Notes under the pieces: model-generated
Told to the model about the DNA's origin: nothing
Databases searched by the model: none
The model's input: only the letters and a program-made list of their open reading frames with translations
Translations under genes and position numbers: made by a program
Assembly (NCBI RefSeq): GCF_004379255.2
Contig: NW_024598694.1
Location: 1-64,000, forward strand
Reading direction: 5' to 3'
DNA: 64,000 nucleotides
Source: Salvia splendens
Lineage: Eukaryota; Streptophyta; Magnoliopsida; Lamiales; Lamiaceae
Shown: piece by piece, positions 48,600-60,321 of the stretch
Position numbering within the stretch: position 1 is the stretch's first letter
Layout of the letters: each line of letters starts with the position of its first letter

Positions 48600-50938
48600 T
48601 TTTCAAATTTTTTGCAAACTTTAAAGTGAATAGACTGTATGAAGTGTTTTATTCATATATTAATACTGAACCTATTCATTTAAAGATAACTATTATGTGC
48701 CTGCATTATTAAGGTATTTCCACATCCTCGGTATTTATTATGATGTATTCGTATAGTTTGTGATCGTTTAAATTTTTGGAGGTAAAATAAAATATCATTT
48801 CAAAAGCACATAATGATTTTACGAACGAAGTACTTTTTTTGCATTTTGTTTCATTATTTGTTAACCTTCCAATCTCTTTCCAAACAAAATATATAGCATA
48901 TGATTAATATTATCGTGATAAATGTTCTGTTGGACAATCATTTATCAATAGTTCTTGTCTTGTTTTATGTTGACTCAAAGTAATGAACGGACGAAATGAA
49001 CTAAATCATTTATGAAATGAAGTTTATAAACCAATGCTATAAAGGATTCAAGTGAAGATCAGGAAGAGTAATCACTACTTCATTTGTACGTGCATTTACT
49101 TCATTTAACAAGTATATCACTTCATCACAATAGCTTTTTACTTCATCGAACATCAGGTGGGTTATTACTTCAGTTCACTACCTTATTAAATGAGATTATA
49201 ATTTCATCAATTATGTTATTTAGTCAATAAAGGTACAAGTCCAAATGTGCACTTATACATAAACACAATTCAGTTCATATTACTTCATTACATGTGGTTA
49301 TAACTTTATTGAATAATTCTTTGCAAACTACGCATACAACACAGTTCAGTTCATATTACTTCATTACTTAAGGTTATAACTTCATCAAGTGCGTTATTTG
49401 GTTCATTACAATATTAATTCTTCGCAAACTATATATACAACACAGTTCTCCATCCGTTCTTCCCCACTCTGAAAAATTCCTTCAATCTACCGCGATGATT
49501 TCCACCAGAAATCCTTCAAAATCAAACCAGATGACGATTTACCAACTTTCTCCTACTATGGAAATAATTGGCTATTTTGGAGAAAACCCAAACGATTTTA
49601 GTTCACACACACTAATAAATTACTGGAATGAAGTAATAAACTAGTGGAATGAAGTAATAAACTACGACAATGAAGTATTGAACATACAAGAATGATTAAT
49701 GGGCAGGTTCAACCTTAGCATACGAATACATCATAATAAAGAATAAATACTTCATTAATAAAACACTTCATATGGTCTATTTGATTTAATGTGTGCCAAA
49801 AATTTAAATAAATTCAAATTCAAAGTGTAGTGAAGTAATAAACAACTGGAATGAAGTAAATAACTACATGAATGAAGTACGAAACCTACTGGAATGAATA
49901 ATTTACTATAAGGAAATAAGCTCATCAGTTCTTCTTCTTCTTCTTCTTCCATATCTTGTCGCAATTCCTTGAATCAAGCCGACCAACCTCGCCACATTTG
50001 ACACATTTACAGTCGGGCTTGGACATATTCTTTATTTCTTTCTCAAGTCGTGAAACTTTCTGACTACTTCAACCCTTGCCGCTATTTGAATGAAGTAATA
50101 GAACAGAAAACGAAGTAATAACCTAGTCAAATGAAGTAATAACCCAGGTGAATGAAGTAATAATCTAACTGAATGAAGTTATAGCCTAGGTGTTTGAAGT
50201 AATATATAAATCTAAATAATGATGATTTCCAGACTTTCTTCTCCACTCAGAAATGCCTCCAATCAATCATAACGACTAAAGAAGGTGACGCTGCTCTGCA
50301 GCTTCTTCCTCTTCTCAGCCACTGACGGCAACTCGTCTAGCATCCCCTCCAGCCCATTCTCATAACCTCATCAATTATCTTCTTATGTTATCTACCATCC
50401 TCCCCATCACCACCACCCATTACGCCGATATCATCATATTCAGATCGTACGCTTCCTGCACCACATCCTCGTTCACGCCCCATAGATGCGCGATGCAGCG
50501 AGAAACTGCCGTGAATCCGTTCCATGAATTTGTTCTGCTCTGCCATCAGCTTGTTCCACGACGTTATATGCCTCTTTCCATATGTAGTCGGAGAGCTTCT
50601 CCATCTCCACCAGATCGAAGATCCACTCCGCAGAGTGGTGTTTCTTCCTCAACTCCGATGCGGTGGGGCGGGGGAGACCGCACGACGGAGGTAGTTGCGC
50701 TGGGGATAGGTGAGAGAGAAACGTAGAGATCGAGAGAAGTGGATTGGATTTGGGAAGGGAAATGGTGTATACACGTAACTGCATCATTTTGGTTATTCCA
50801 AAACTACCCCTGTGTCAATTTAACTAAATAAAAAAACCAGCTAATGTGTAATTATTAATAACCATTAGATGTGACTAATGGGTGGATGAGATTTGGTCTC
50901 TAGTTCGGTCTTTAAGAATGGTTCGACATTGATCACAA

Positions 50939-50950
<12 letters not shown>
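48600..50950. mobile_element. Element D right arm with repeated GAATGAAGTAATAA motifs
   Basis: Unique sequence after the tandem array. Between 49600 and 50200 the word GAATGAAGTAATAA and variants recur many times, mirroring TTACTTCATTCC words in the left arm. The right terminus at about 50885-50940 is the inverted counterpart of the left end and abuts a (CT)n(TA)n tract. Near the terminus a reverse-strand open stretch (about 50650-50530) reads SAEWIFDLVEMEKLSDYIWK, an unrecognised exon-like piece reading inward. Confidence 0.65.
49925..50050 (-). pseudogene. FRS/MULE-type zinc-knuckle C-terminus, element D right arm
   Basis: The reverse strand reads KEIKNMSKPDCKCVKCGEVG and RLDSRNCDKIW, then a poly-Lys tail (from a CTT repeat) and TGA at 49927-49925. 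This is the same protein tail as in the left-arm remnants (RCDKCHVVGRHDSRNCDK) but diverged, with the histidine replaced by Leu. Its opposite orientation in the opposite arm means D has partly palindromic arms. Confidence 0.6.
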
Positions 50951-50988
<38 letters not shown>

Positions 50989-50992
50989 ATAT

Positions 50993-51383
50993 AAGGTCAA
51001 GATAATCTACAAACCCTCTATAATACAAACTATACACACTTTAGGCGTTGACATTGTTGATATTTCCCCCAGTGACAGAATTTGTATTATGCGTTGACAT
51101 TGACATTCCCCCAGTGACAGAATTTGTATTAGGCGTTGACATTCCCCCCAGTGACAGAATTTGTATTAGGCGTTGACATTGACATATGAATCTCATTGCT
51201 AACCGTTGATTACTTACAAGGAGTGTGTAGGATCAATGTCAACGCCTAATACAAATTCTGTCACTGGAGGGAATGTCAATGTCAACGCATAATACAAATT
51301 CTGTCAGTGAGGGGAATGTCAACAATGTCAAAGCCTAAAGTTTGTATAGTTTGTATTATAGAGGGTTTGTATTTGATCACACC
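50993..51383. mobile_element. Foldback MITE M1 in (TA)n tracts
   Basis: The arms are inverted repeats. The left has CAAACCCTCTATAATACAAA, then CTATACACACTTTAGGCGTT; the right has CTAAAGTTTGTATAGTTTGT, then ATTATAGAGGGTTTGTA. The interior repeats CAGTGACAGAATTTGTATTA and its complement several times, so most of the element can form a hairpin. (TA) tracts lie on both sides. Confidence 0.85.
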
Positions 51384-51397
51384 TCTATATATATATA

Positions 51398-51719
51398 GGG
51401 ATGTATTCATTTTCTTTTTGTATCTTTTGTTCTTTGTTCTTTCTAATCTCAGCCCCACGATTTTGTCATCCGACGGTTAGATTGGTGCCACGTGTCGTTG
51501 AATAATGCAGATTTTCAGTTGAATAATGCACACCGACTAATAATGCACAATTATAATTTAATAATGCAGATTTTCAGTTGAATAATGCACACCGACTAAT
51601 AATGCACCATTATAGTGTAATAATGCTGATCATCTGTAACATTGATGAATGAGATCTAACGGCCCATATTAAGAAGAATAAAGGATCTAAGGGATGAATA
51701 GGAGAATAACGCTCCCCAA
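51398..51719. mobile_element. Short element E copy between (TA)n tracts
   Basis: It begins GGGATGTATTCATTTTC and TATCTTTTGTTCTTTG, like the long element E at 4701. It contains AATAATGCACACCGACTAAT twice and related AATAATGCA motifs. It ends GGGATGAATAGGAGAATAAC GCTCCCCAAT-type sequence, whose complement loosely matches the start. No coding content. Confidence 0.7.
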
Positions 51720-51733
51720 TATATATATATATA

Positions 51734-52069
51734 GGGGTGTGATAAAATACAAACTCTCTAAAATACAAACTATACAAACTTTAATCATACTCACTTAATA
51801 CAATTAATCAACGGTTAATATAAGAGATTTTTTTAATGTCAACATTTTGTCATCGAAAAATCAGAATTTGGACACCCCCGTCGACAGAATTTGTACACTC
51901 CGTACATCCCCCCGGTGACATAATTTGTACATTCCGTTGACATCGACCCCCGGTGACAGAATTTGTACAGTCCGTTGACATAATTTGTACACTCCGGTGA
52001 CAGAATTTGTACACTCCGGTGACATAGTTTGTATAGTTTGTATTTTAGAGAGTTTGTATTTGATCACAC

Positions 52070-52073
<4 letters not shown>
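51734..52073. mobile_element. Foldback MITE M2, related to M1
   Basis: Left end GGGGTGTGATAAAATACAAA with CTATACAAACTTTA; right end GTATAGTTTGTATTTTAGAG, then TTTGATCACACCTC. The interior repeats GACAGAATTTGTACACTCCG. The termini match M1, so both belong to one family that inserts in (TA)n. Confidence 0.85.
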
Positions 52074-52112
<39 letters not shown>

Positions 52113-52211
52113 GATGATCAAAGTATAACTAATATTAAGTGTATAACTAGATAACAAATCTTAGCCACTCATTATCTTAATCCAATGACCAAAATAAGTA
52201 AACATTTTTAG

Positions 52212-52475
<264 letters not shown>

Positions 52476-52499
52476 TGATCGAGTATCAGTATAGGTTAC

Positions 52500-52664
52500 T
52501 TAGTTTCCTAGCTGATTCATCACCATCATCATAGAGAGATATATAGGAAAAGCACCTTCTAGAGAATTTCTGGAGAATTTGAAAGGAGAGAGATGGCCAG
52601 ATGAGTCTGTAGCAGCCAATCCAAAGGCCTTCACAGGGTGCTCTGTTTCATGTGATTTTGCCAT
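52500..52664 (-). pseudogene. Captured first exon of a cinnamyl-alcohol-dehydrogenase-family (CAD/mannitol/8-hydroxygeraniol dehydrogenase) gene
   Basis: ATG at 52664 opens a 54-codon frame: [32 protein letters not shown], then unrelated residues to a TAA at 52500. The [25 protein letters not shown] pattern is the N-terminus of plant zinc alcohol dehydrogenases of the CAD family; a Trp is usual where Leu follows FG here. The match stops after about residue 32, near where the first exon normally ends. It is on the strand opposite the GGPPS piece. The native leader and a TATA box are preserved upstream. The full family protein is about 360 residues, so no enzyme can be made. Confidence 0.75.
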
Positions 52665-52745
52665 TTCACAAATTAGTAAAATATCAAAGAAAATAGAGAG
52701 ATTATTGGAAATGTGTTTGTGATTGTTTGGAAGAAGTAAGAATGG

Positions 52746-52754
52746 TATTTATAG
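52746..52754 (-). promoter_or_regulatory. TATA box of the captured CAD-like promoter
   Basis: On the reverse strand CTATAAATA lies about 82 bp upstream of the CAD-like ATG, leaving room for a 5'UTR of about 50 bp (CTTCTTCCAAACAATCACAA). The spacing is right for a plant core promoter, so the captured piece may still be transcribed, toward the GGPPS fragment. Confidence 0.6.
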
Positions 52755-52899
52755 ATAAGTGTTGAGATGAATGCAGATGTCCGATTCCCATTCCCATTCC
52801 CATTCGGCTGCTATTGTGTGAATACTGAAGCGATAATAACCGTAGACTGAAGAGAGTTTGTCAAGATAGGCAATTCAAATTTTGCATTTTTCTAGAAAT

Positions 52900-53765
52900 T
52901 GAGAAGTAAAATCATGCTAATAGTGACGTGTTTTGTTAACAACAGTGAAGTAAAATCATGCTAATAGTGATGTATTTTGTTAACAACAGTGAAGTAAAAT
53001 CATGCTAATAGTGATGTGTTTTATCAACAACAGTGAAGTAAAATCATGCTAATAGTGTATGTTTTATCAACAACAGTAAAGTAAAATCATGCTAATAGTG
53101 ATGTGTTTTGTTAACAACAGTGAAGTAAAATCATGCTAATAGTGATGTGCTTTGTTAACAACAATGAAGTAAAATCATGCTAATAGTGATGTATTTTATT
53201 AACAATAGTGAAGTAAAATGATGCTAATAGTGATGTGTTTTGTTAACAACAGTAAAGTAAAATCATGCTAATACTGATGTGTTTTATTAACAACAGTGAA
53301 GTAAAATCATACTATTAATGTGTTTTTTTTACAACAGTGAAGTAAAATCATGCTAATAGTGATGTGTTTTGTTAACAACAGTGAAGTAAATCATGCTAAT
53401 AGTGATGTGTTTTGTTAACAACAGTGAAGTAAAACCATGCTAATAGTGATGTGTTTTGTTAACAACAGTGAAGTAAAATCATACTAATAGTGATGTAATC
53501 CAGGGTTAGAGTGATGTTTCTTTGATTTTTGGCTATAGTGATGTATTTTGTTAACAACAGTGAAGTAAAAACATGAGTATAGTGATGTTTCTTTGATTTT
53601 TTGCTATAGTGATATATTTTATTAACATTAGTGAAGTAAAAACATGGTTATAGTGATGTGTTCAACTGTTAGAGTGATGTTTCTTTGATTTTTGGATATA
53701 GTCATCTATTTTCTTCATATCAGTGAAGTAAAAACATGCTTAGAGTGATATTTTCCACTAAAACT
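52900..53765. repeat. 44-bp tandem array in element C (about 14 copies, then 91-bp type)
   Basis: The unit AACAGTGAAGTAAAATCATG + CTAATAGTGATGTGTTTTGTT repeats about every 44 bp from 52941 to about 53470. From 53480 the longer layout with TTAGAGTGATGTTTCTTTG and CTATAGTGATGT appears, as in element B. The 91-bp unit of B therefore looks like a dimer of a ~45-bp ancestor. Confidence 0.9.
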
Positions 53766-54046
53766 TACATTATATCAAATGAAATAGGGAAGCAGATACA
53801 TTCATTCCTAGCAAGAGCAGAAATATTAATCACTTTTTTGCATTAAGCAATTTTTCTTTCCAGTGTATCTAACTTATTTTACTTGTACAACATCTATAAA
53901 ATACAAAGAATTCCACTCAACATCATCATCCTGCTCACCGTGTTCTATGCTCTAACAATATGAGACAAAATTGGCAACCATTAGTAGCATTTTTGCATCA
54001 AACTTCGACCGGCAAACTATTAATCCTAAAAAGTGACATTTTCAAA

Positions 54047-54530
54047 TCAAAATACGAACTCCTCCTGCTCAGCTGATCCATTGGATGATCCCTTATATTT
54101 CATAGCTCGTAGAGATTCTGCTGTCGAGTCGCTGATGTTCAGTAGATACTGTACTCTTGCTACTTTCTCAGGCGCCTGATCGCTTTTCAAGTACACGAGA
54201 AAGAGGTCTGCCAGTTCCTCAGGCACCTCCCATGAAACGGGGGTTGCGGGTACAGCCTTGTCGCAGGCTAACAAATCGTTCAGAGAATTAACCTGCAATG
54301 AGATAGAAATTTAGTCGAGCAACACTCGTGCTGAGACTATTGTAAGACCGCAGAATGTAACTAAACTTGTGCCACTTACCACTCCTTGATTGTTTCTCTG
54401 CCGTAGCAGTGCTACTGCTTGAACAAGAGAATTAGATAATCTAGCCTGAGCAAGTTCATGAACAACTTGTCTGGCCTTCTCAGCATCGATGGCTACGGCG
54501 AAGGCAACAACGATGTTGAATCGCAGTTTA
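54047..54530 (-). pseudogene. Captured two-exon plant gene fragment, conserved protein not named
   Basis: The upstream exon reads DAEKARQVVHELAQARLSNS and LVQAVALLRQRNNQGV and ends at a donor GTG|GTAAGT. An 87-bp intron (54293-54379) ends in CATTGCAG. The next exon reads NSLNDLLACDKAVPATPVSW, EVPEELADLFLVYLKSDQAP, EKVARVQYLLNISDSTAESL and ends EEFVF at a TGA (54047). Both splice sites are intact and the frame is kept across them, so this is the real 3' end of a gene. The upstream part dissolves into element-C terminal sequence at about 54530. I have the impression of a plastid-located conserved plant protein but cannot name it. Confidence 0.65.
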
Positions 54531-54821
54531 ATTTTGCAGAAGAGAAGAGGAGAAGAGGTGAAGAACACGGGTTTGTTCTCAAACGAATTGAACTTGTGAA
54601 TTTGCCAATGACGTAATTTTGGCTGCAATAACAATATACCCCCGCTTTGTTATTGTGGAGTAAATTTATGATTGAGGGAACTAATTTCTCCTTAAATTCG
54701 ATAATTACATGTATTAATACTAGGCCTTGATTTTCTTGATCTTGTGGCGGTGATTTGTTCTCTAGCTATATAGTTAATGGGCACTTGCCCTAGATTACTA
54801 CCCTATATATATATATATATA

Positions 54822-55098
54822 ATGGTGCATTATAATGATAACCCCAATTTGTGTGATAACCCTATAACTAAATCTCCACCACACATTTTTAAAATATGTG
54901 GCATAGATTTAATCTAACAAAACTATCATTTTATCAAATAAAACTATCATATTCGGATATCTTAAGGGCAAATTTGTCATTTCGTTGTAAAATTGGGCGC
55001 GTAAAAAGAGTCATGGATTAAACGCTACATTCAATTTCTCTCACACTCAAACTCTCCGAATCGCCGTCAAACCCTCCGTATCTCCATCATGAAGGGGC
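54822..55098. mobile_element. Possible left end of another (TA)n-associated element (F)
   Basis: Directly after the (TA)n tract at the right end of C comes AATGGTGCATTATAATGATA, ACCCC and GTGTGATAACCCTATAACTA. The style resembles the other elements (short repeated ATAACCC words right after the tract). A CT-rich leader-like stretch follows (TCTCTCACACTCAAACTCTC). The right end was not found; the copia LTR begins at 55099. Confidence 0.35.
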
Positions 55099-56555
55099 TG
55101 GCAGCGGAAGCGTGCGGACAAAACGGATCACATGAATTTGATCTATTTAGCAGATTATTTAGACAAAATCTATTCGCGTAATTATCACATGTATCATGCT
55201 CATAACTTGAATTAAAACATGCTTTAGCACATAAAATTCCTAAAACATGCTTATTACGGAATTAGCCAATATACCTCGTTGATCCAATCAAGAATCGATG
55301 ATGGCTTGCTCCGTCTCCACGTGAAGATCTTCAATACAAGACCTCGGATCTTCTGACTGGTGTCCCGGACTATACGCTGATATTTGTGTGGGCAAATCTC
55401 ACCAACGTACTAGGACTCGAATAATGGAAGACAGAACTCAGCTCACGGAGGAGAGCACAATTTTCGAAAATCACTCTTTAGAGGGGGGACGAAAATTTGA
55501 CAAAATAATTGTTGTGTTTTCTGTCTCCTTTATTCTCCTATTTATTTAAGTCACATATTGGGCCCAGTCAGGGATCTAAGGAAGAATCTGGAACAGGCCT
55601 CACCCAATTAGCTTTTTACTAATTAAATTGAACCCACAATTTAATATAAGCTTATATTGGAATATTACGAGCAGCCACTACAGAAGTAATATTGCACTGC
55701 CTTCCAAATCCGAAATTACAAGTATTCCGGGTTTCCTTTAATTGTATTTGATTTATTTCCCGCGCTTAAGATGGAAACATCCATTAATTAATTAATATCT
55801 GCTATAGACTTAATTAATTAACATATTTCGAATTCCAAGAGTGGACTTAGCAAGAAACTCTTATTTATTATTCATAGAGTAATCAAACTCCAACTAGCTA
55901 GGTTCCGAATAATAAAACCTCGTTTCGAGCTCCTCTTGTGGATGTTATCAAACGAGACTCTCCTCGCGCACGTTTCAACATAATAGCAATCCTAGCACCT
56001 CTAGATAATGATCACCACTACCCAATATACCTGGATCGTTGGGTTACGAAAAACCCGCACCTTTGGTAAGTCAAAGTAGTGGATACTCAATATCGTATGC
56101 TCAATGCTAACGTACATTGATTAAGAAATTAATTCTCAAGACCTCGTCTTTCAGTAGATAGCATAAAGACTCGTCTTTATGTTAGATCCATTCAGTGCTA
56201 TACCACACCAACGTCATCTTATTTCAATAAGGTTTAGAAATAATCGGACTGACATTGCAACCTTTCGCGATAGGTAGTCTAGGCCTATCTAGGTTGTGAA
56301 ATTCTTATTTTTCTTTGTTTAGAACTGACCGTGTTACCTTAAATTGGACGACGCCCACAACCGGTCTACTAAAACAAAGACTTAGACTTTGTTACGTTTG
56401 CTCATACATTTAAATATGCAATAAACAAGCATTAAATGTAAAACATAACAACATTATGACAAAAATAATCTGTTGCATTTATTGGAAAATAACCATTAGA
56501 GTTTTACAGTATCCAATCACTCGAAAGGTGATTTCTAGAATACAAAACCCTAACA
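55099..56555 (-). mobile_element. 3' LTR of the copia element (~1457 bp)
   Basis: On the reverse strand the LTR begins TGTTAGGGTTTTGTATTCTA right after the polypurine tract and ends CGCTTCCGCTGCCA. It matches the four solo LTRs at 34.8-46.5 kb in the opposite orientation, but contains about 480 bp more near its end (including CTGACTGGGCCCAATATGTG). No partner LTR exists at the other end of the element, so the insertion age cannot be estimated from LTR divergence. Confidence 0.85.
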
Positions 56556-56568
56556 ATCTCCCACTTAT
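56556..56568 (-). promoter_or_regulatory. Polypurine tract of the copia element
   Basis: Reverse strand AAGTGGGAGAT lies directly before the LTR start (TGTTAGGG). This is the plus-strand priming site expected at the inner edge of a 3' LTR. Confidence 0.8.
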
Positions 56569-56675
56569 ACTCAAAACAGCTTTCGAGTATACAAAATAGT
56601 ACTGCACACGTCTAAATTTCTCCCACTTATACTGAAAGCGAGTTGAGGTCTTGAATGAGTCGAACTCTCATCCCT

Positions 56676-58013
56676 TCAACGTGGCACTCGAACGATTTTA
56701 CCGCCAAAGCCTTTTGTAAAAGGATCTGCCAGGTTGTTCTCTGACGCAATCTTGACCACTTTTATGTCTCCTCTCTGCACTATATCTCTAATGATATGAT
56801 ACTTCCGCTCTATGTGTTTGCTCGCTTTGTGAGCTCTTGGTTCTTTCGAGTTTGCCACAGCACCAAAATTGTCACAATAAATAGTGATGCTCTTGGGCAG
56901 ATTCGAAACCACACCTAAATCCATAAGGAAGTTCTTGAACCATACAGCCTCTTTTGCAGCCTCTGATGCGGCCACATACTCGGCTTCCATGGTCGAGTCC
57001 GCGATGCATTTCTGTTTCACACTCTTCCAAATTACGGCTCCACCTCGTAAGGTGAACACATATCCTGAAGTAGATTTTCTCGAGTCCTGATCAGCTTGAA
57101 AGTCTGAGTCAGTATATCCCAAAGGACAGAGCTCGACTGCATTGTAAACTAGAGCATAGTCCTTAGTCCGTTTAAGGTACTTGAGTATGTTCTTTACGGC
57201 AGTCCAATGTCCTTAGCCCGGATTCGACTGATATCTTGCCACCATGCCAACAGCAAAGCAAATATCTGGTCTAGTACAAAGCATAGCATACATGAGACTT
57301 CCAACTGCCGAAGCATATGTCTCAGACGGCGTTTTAGGGCACATCTCTTGAGATAAATGGATGCCACGTCTAAAAGGTAAGAAACCTTTCTTGGCGTCCT
57401 GCATGCTAAAACGACTAAGTAATGTTTCGATGTAAGATTCTTGAGATAAGCACAACATCTTCTTCTCTCGATTCCGAAGAACCTTGATCCCGAGGATGTG
57501 TCCCGCGTCTCCCATATCCTTCATCTCGAACTGGTTTGATAACCATATTCGAACTGATGACAACATCTTTTTATTGTTTCCAATTAGAAGAATGTCATCT
57601 ACATATAAAACTAAGAACACCACATTCCCCTTATCAACTTTCTTATACACGCAGCTCTCACTTGGGCACTTTTCAAATCCAAACTTGCAAACAGTTTGAT
57701 CGAAACATTGGTTCCACGATCTGGATGTTTGCTTGAGGCCATAAATGGCCTTCTTAAGCTTCCAAACCATATGTTCTTTGCCCTTTATGGCATATCCTTC
57801 AGGTTGTTCCATGTAGATGGTCTCCTCAAGACTGCCGTTTAGAAATGCAGTCTTAACGTCCATCTGCCATACATCCCAATCCATATAAGCTGCAATAGAC
57901 AACAGTATCCGGATCGATTTGAGCATGGCCACTGGGGAGAAGGTCTCATCATAATCGATGCCTTCCTTTTGGGTATACCCCTTGGCCACTAGTCTTGCTT
58001 TGAAGACTTTAAC
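56676..58013 (-). pseudogene. Copia pol, downstream part: reverse transcriptase and RNase H
   Basis: This stretch continues the frame of the protease-integrase part after an in-frame TGA at 58011-58013 (between KRGPDG and VKVFKARLVAKGYTQ). Reverse transcriptase motifs: DVKTAFLNG and LYVDDILL (catalytic Asp pair). A second in-frame stop (TAA, 57210-57212) interrupts SNPG / GHWTAVKNI. RNase H motifs follow: GYTDSDFQAD, STMEAEYVAASEAA, YCDNFGAVANSK, ASKHIERKYHIIRD, and the frame ends at 56676. Both stops are single-base nonsense changes in an otherwise clean frame, so decay is recent. It cannot give a full Pol without readthrough. Confidence 0.88.
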
Positions 58014-60321
58014 TCATCCATCGGGTCCACGTTTACGCTTATATATCCACTTGCTCCCAATGGCAGTACAACCTTCGGGTAGGACGAACAAATCATAGAC
58101 GTCTTTGTCTATCATAGATTGTAGTTCCGAATCCATTGCTTTTACCCATTCGCAATGATCGATATCTGCCTGCGCCTCCGCAAAGTTCCAGGGATCTAAT
58201 ACATTGCTGTCCGAGGAGTGATCCATAGATTCTCCCAAACCAATGTATCTGTCGGGCTCATGTGAGACCCTCCCACTGCGGCGCGGCACTACAATATTTT
58301 GAGTAGAAGTTGAAGTTTCGGGAATTGTTTGTACACTTGGTACTTGTTCTTGGTTAATGGAACTTGTGACTGAAGTTAGCTCATCAAGAGCCACTTCACT
58401 ACTGGGTTTATGATTCATTACATAGTCTTCCTCTAAGAATGTCGCGTGAGTGCTCACAATGACTTTCTTATCTCGGAGACTAAAGAATTCATAACCTTTC
58501 GTTCCTTTGGGGTAACCTATAAACAAACATACCTCCATCCTAGATCCTAGCTTAGTTGGATCCTTTTCCAATACATGAGCCGGGCAACCCCAAACCTTGA
58601 GATGTGCTAGATTGGGCTTACGCCCAGTCCACAACTCATATGGAGTTTTAGGTACGGATTTTGATGGTAAATTGTCTAAAATGTGACTTGCGGAAAGCAA
58701 GGCATGTCCCCAAAACGAAATAGGCAGACGTGCATAACTCATCATCGATCGAACCATGTTTAATAAGGTCCTGTTCCTTCTTTCAGCCACGCCGTTCTGC
58801 TGGGGCGTGCCCGGTGCAGTCAGTTGGGATTGAATTCCCACTTCCGATAAGTAGTCCAAAAATTCGGCACTGAGGTATTCGCCTCCACGATCAGTTCGTA
58901 GGCATTTGATATTCTTCCCATGATACTTCTCCACAAGAGTCTTAAAGTCTTCAAACTTGTCAAAAGACTCTGACTTATGACGCATCAAGTAGACATATCC
59001 ACTTTTCGAGAAGTCATCAATAAATGTGATGAAGTATCGAAAACCACCTCTTGCCTCAGTTGACATTGGTCCACATACATCGGAATGAACGAGCTCAAGT
59101 ACTTCCTTGGACCTATTGCCCTTAGCCTTAAAAGGCCTCTTGGTCATCTTGCCTTCTAAGCATGACTCACACTTATAAAAAGGTTCCTCCTCTAAACCTT
59201 TGATAAGATCTTGTTGAACAAGAGAATGGATCCTCCTTTCATTGGCATGACCAAGTCTAAGGTGCCACAAGTACGTTTCGTTCATTGAATTTGAAGGTTC
59301 TTTTCGTTTCTTTGAAATTTTCGATGTTGTATTGAGTTCTGATTTGCGATTATTAAACTGTGTAGAAGTGATTGTGTACAAATTGTTTTCCATGATACCA
59401 CGACAGATATAAGAACCATCTTTCTTAATAACGCAGTTGTCATTAAAAGAAATCGAATATCCATCATAAACCAATTTAGAAACTGAAATTAAATTTCTTC
59501 TAAAAGAAGGTATCAACAAAACATTCTTCAAAATCAAAAATCTATCACTACTAAAACGCAAATAAATGTCTCCCACTGCAACGGCCGCCACTTTGGTAGC
59601 GTCGCCCAGCTGGACTTCGATCTCACGATCATGTAGCCGTCTTGTCACCAGCATTAAGTCAGGATCAAAACAAATATGATCAGTGGCTCCTGTGTCAATA
59701 ACCCAAGTGCATTCCGACGGCGACGCATATTTGATTGGGATGGGGTTTCCTCGAGTGGGACTCGAGTCGGAAATAACAATCACTGTGGGAGCGTCTTCTT
59801 CCTTCACATCATCTAAGCCAAATAAAGAAGCTAGGAGATTGAATTCAGGCTCGTCTCTGTGATAGTATGCCGCCGCAAAGGTGTTCTTATACAGATAAAA
59901 AAATGGCCATAAGAATACATATGATGCTTTGTGGACTATATATCACACAATATCACACAATGTATGTAATAGAAGTAGTTATTACCTTCAATATTTCGAC
60001 CCATACACAATCATCAGCCATGACAAAGTTTTGACGTGGAAGCCACGTCGCCCCTGTAGTGTGTACCACCTCTTTGAAGGTGTGGTATCGGGACTGAAGC
60101 TCCGTTAGCCGGTCAGACAGCTTCGAGATTGTGAGTTTGACCCCCAACTCACCCTGTATAGCCAACCCACACTCGTTCAAGACCCAGGAGGGTATATCAC
60201 TGCCTTCCCAACATGCGTTGTCGCGAAAACGTTTGATGGTTGACAATATCAGATGATCCATACGTGGATTCCAGTTGCCTTGGTACAAAAAACGATCTTG
60301 CAGTGGTATGTTCATAGCCAT
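58014..60321 (-). CDS. Chimeric gene: Myb/SANT-like exon joined in frame to copia protease-integrase
   Basis: Exon 1 (60321-59986, 112 codons, from an ATG) encodes a Myb/SANT-like domain of the kind found in PIF/Harbinger ORF1 and related plant proteins: WNPRMDHLILSTIKRFRDNA, LTELQSRYHTFKEVVHTTGA, VMADDCVWVEILK. A 100-bp intron (59985-59886) has a GTAATAAC donor and TATAAG acceptor. Exon 2 (59885-58014) opens with NTFAAAYYHRDEPEFNLLAS and LFGLDDVKEEDAP, the usual continuation of that domain. Without a stop it passes into copia pol: protease TWVIDTGATDHIC, the HHCC region (WHLRLGHAN..C..C), and an integrase core with D (LVHSDVCGPM), D (LRTDRGGEY) and E (GVAERRNRTL). The frame ends at the TGA at 58011. 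Predicted length is about 735 residues. There is no gag and no 5' LTR. The sequence shows frame continuity; whether it is transcribed is unknown. A simple alternative is a 5'-truncated copia fused by deletion to a transposon-derived Myb/SANT gene. Confidence 0.7.

Noticed and set aside
50385..50726. 113-residue forward frame as a gene
   Set aside because: It is antisense to a reverse-strand exon-like stretch near the end of element D and has no recognisable domain.
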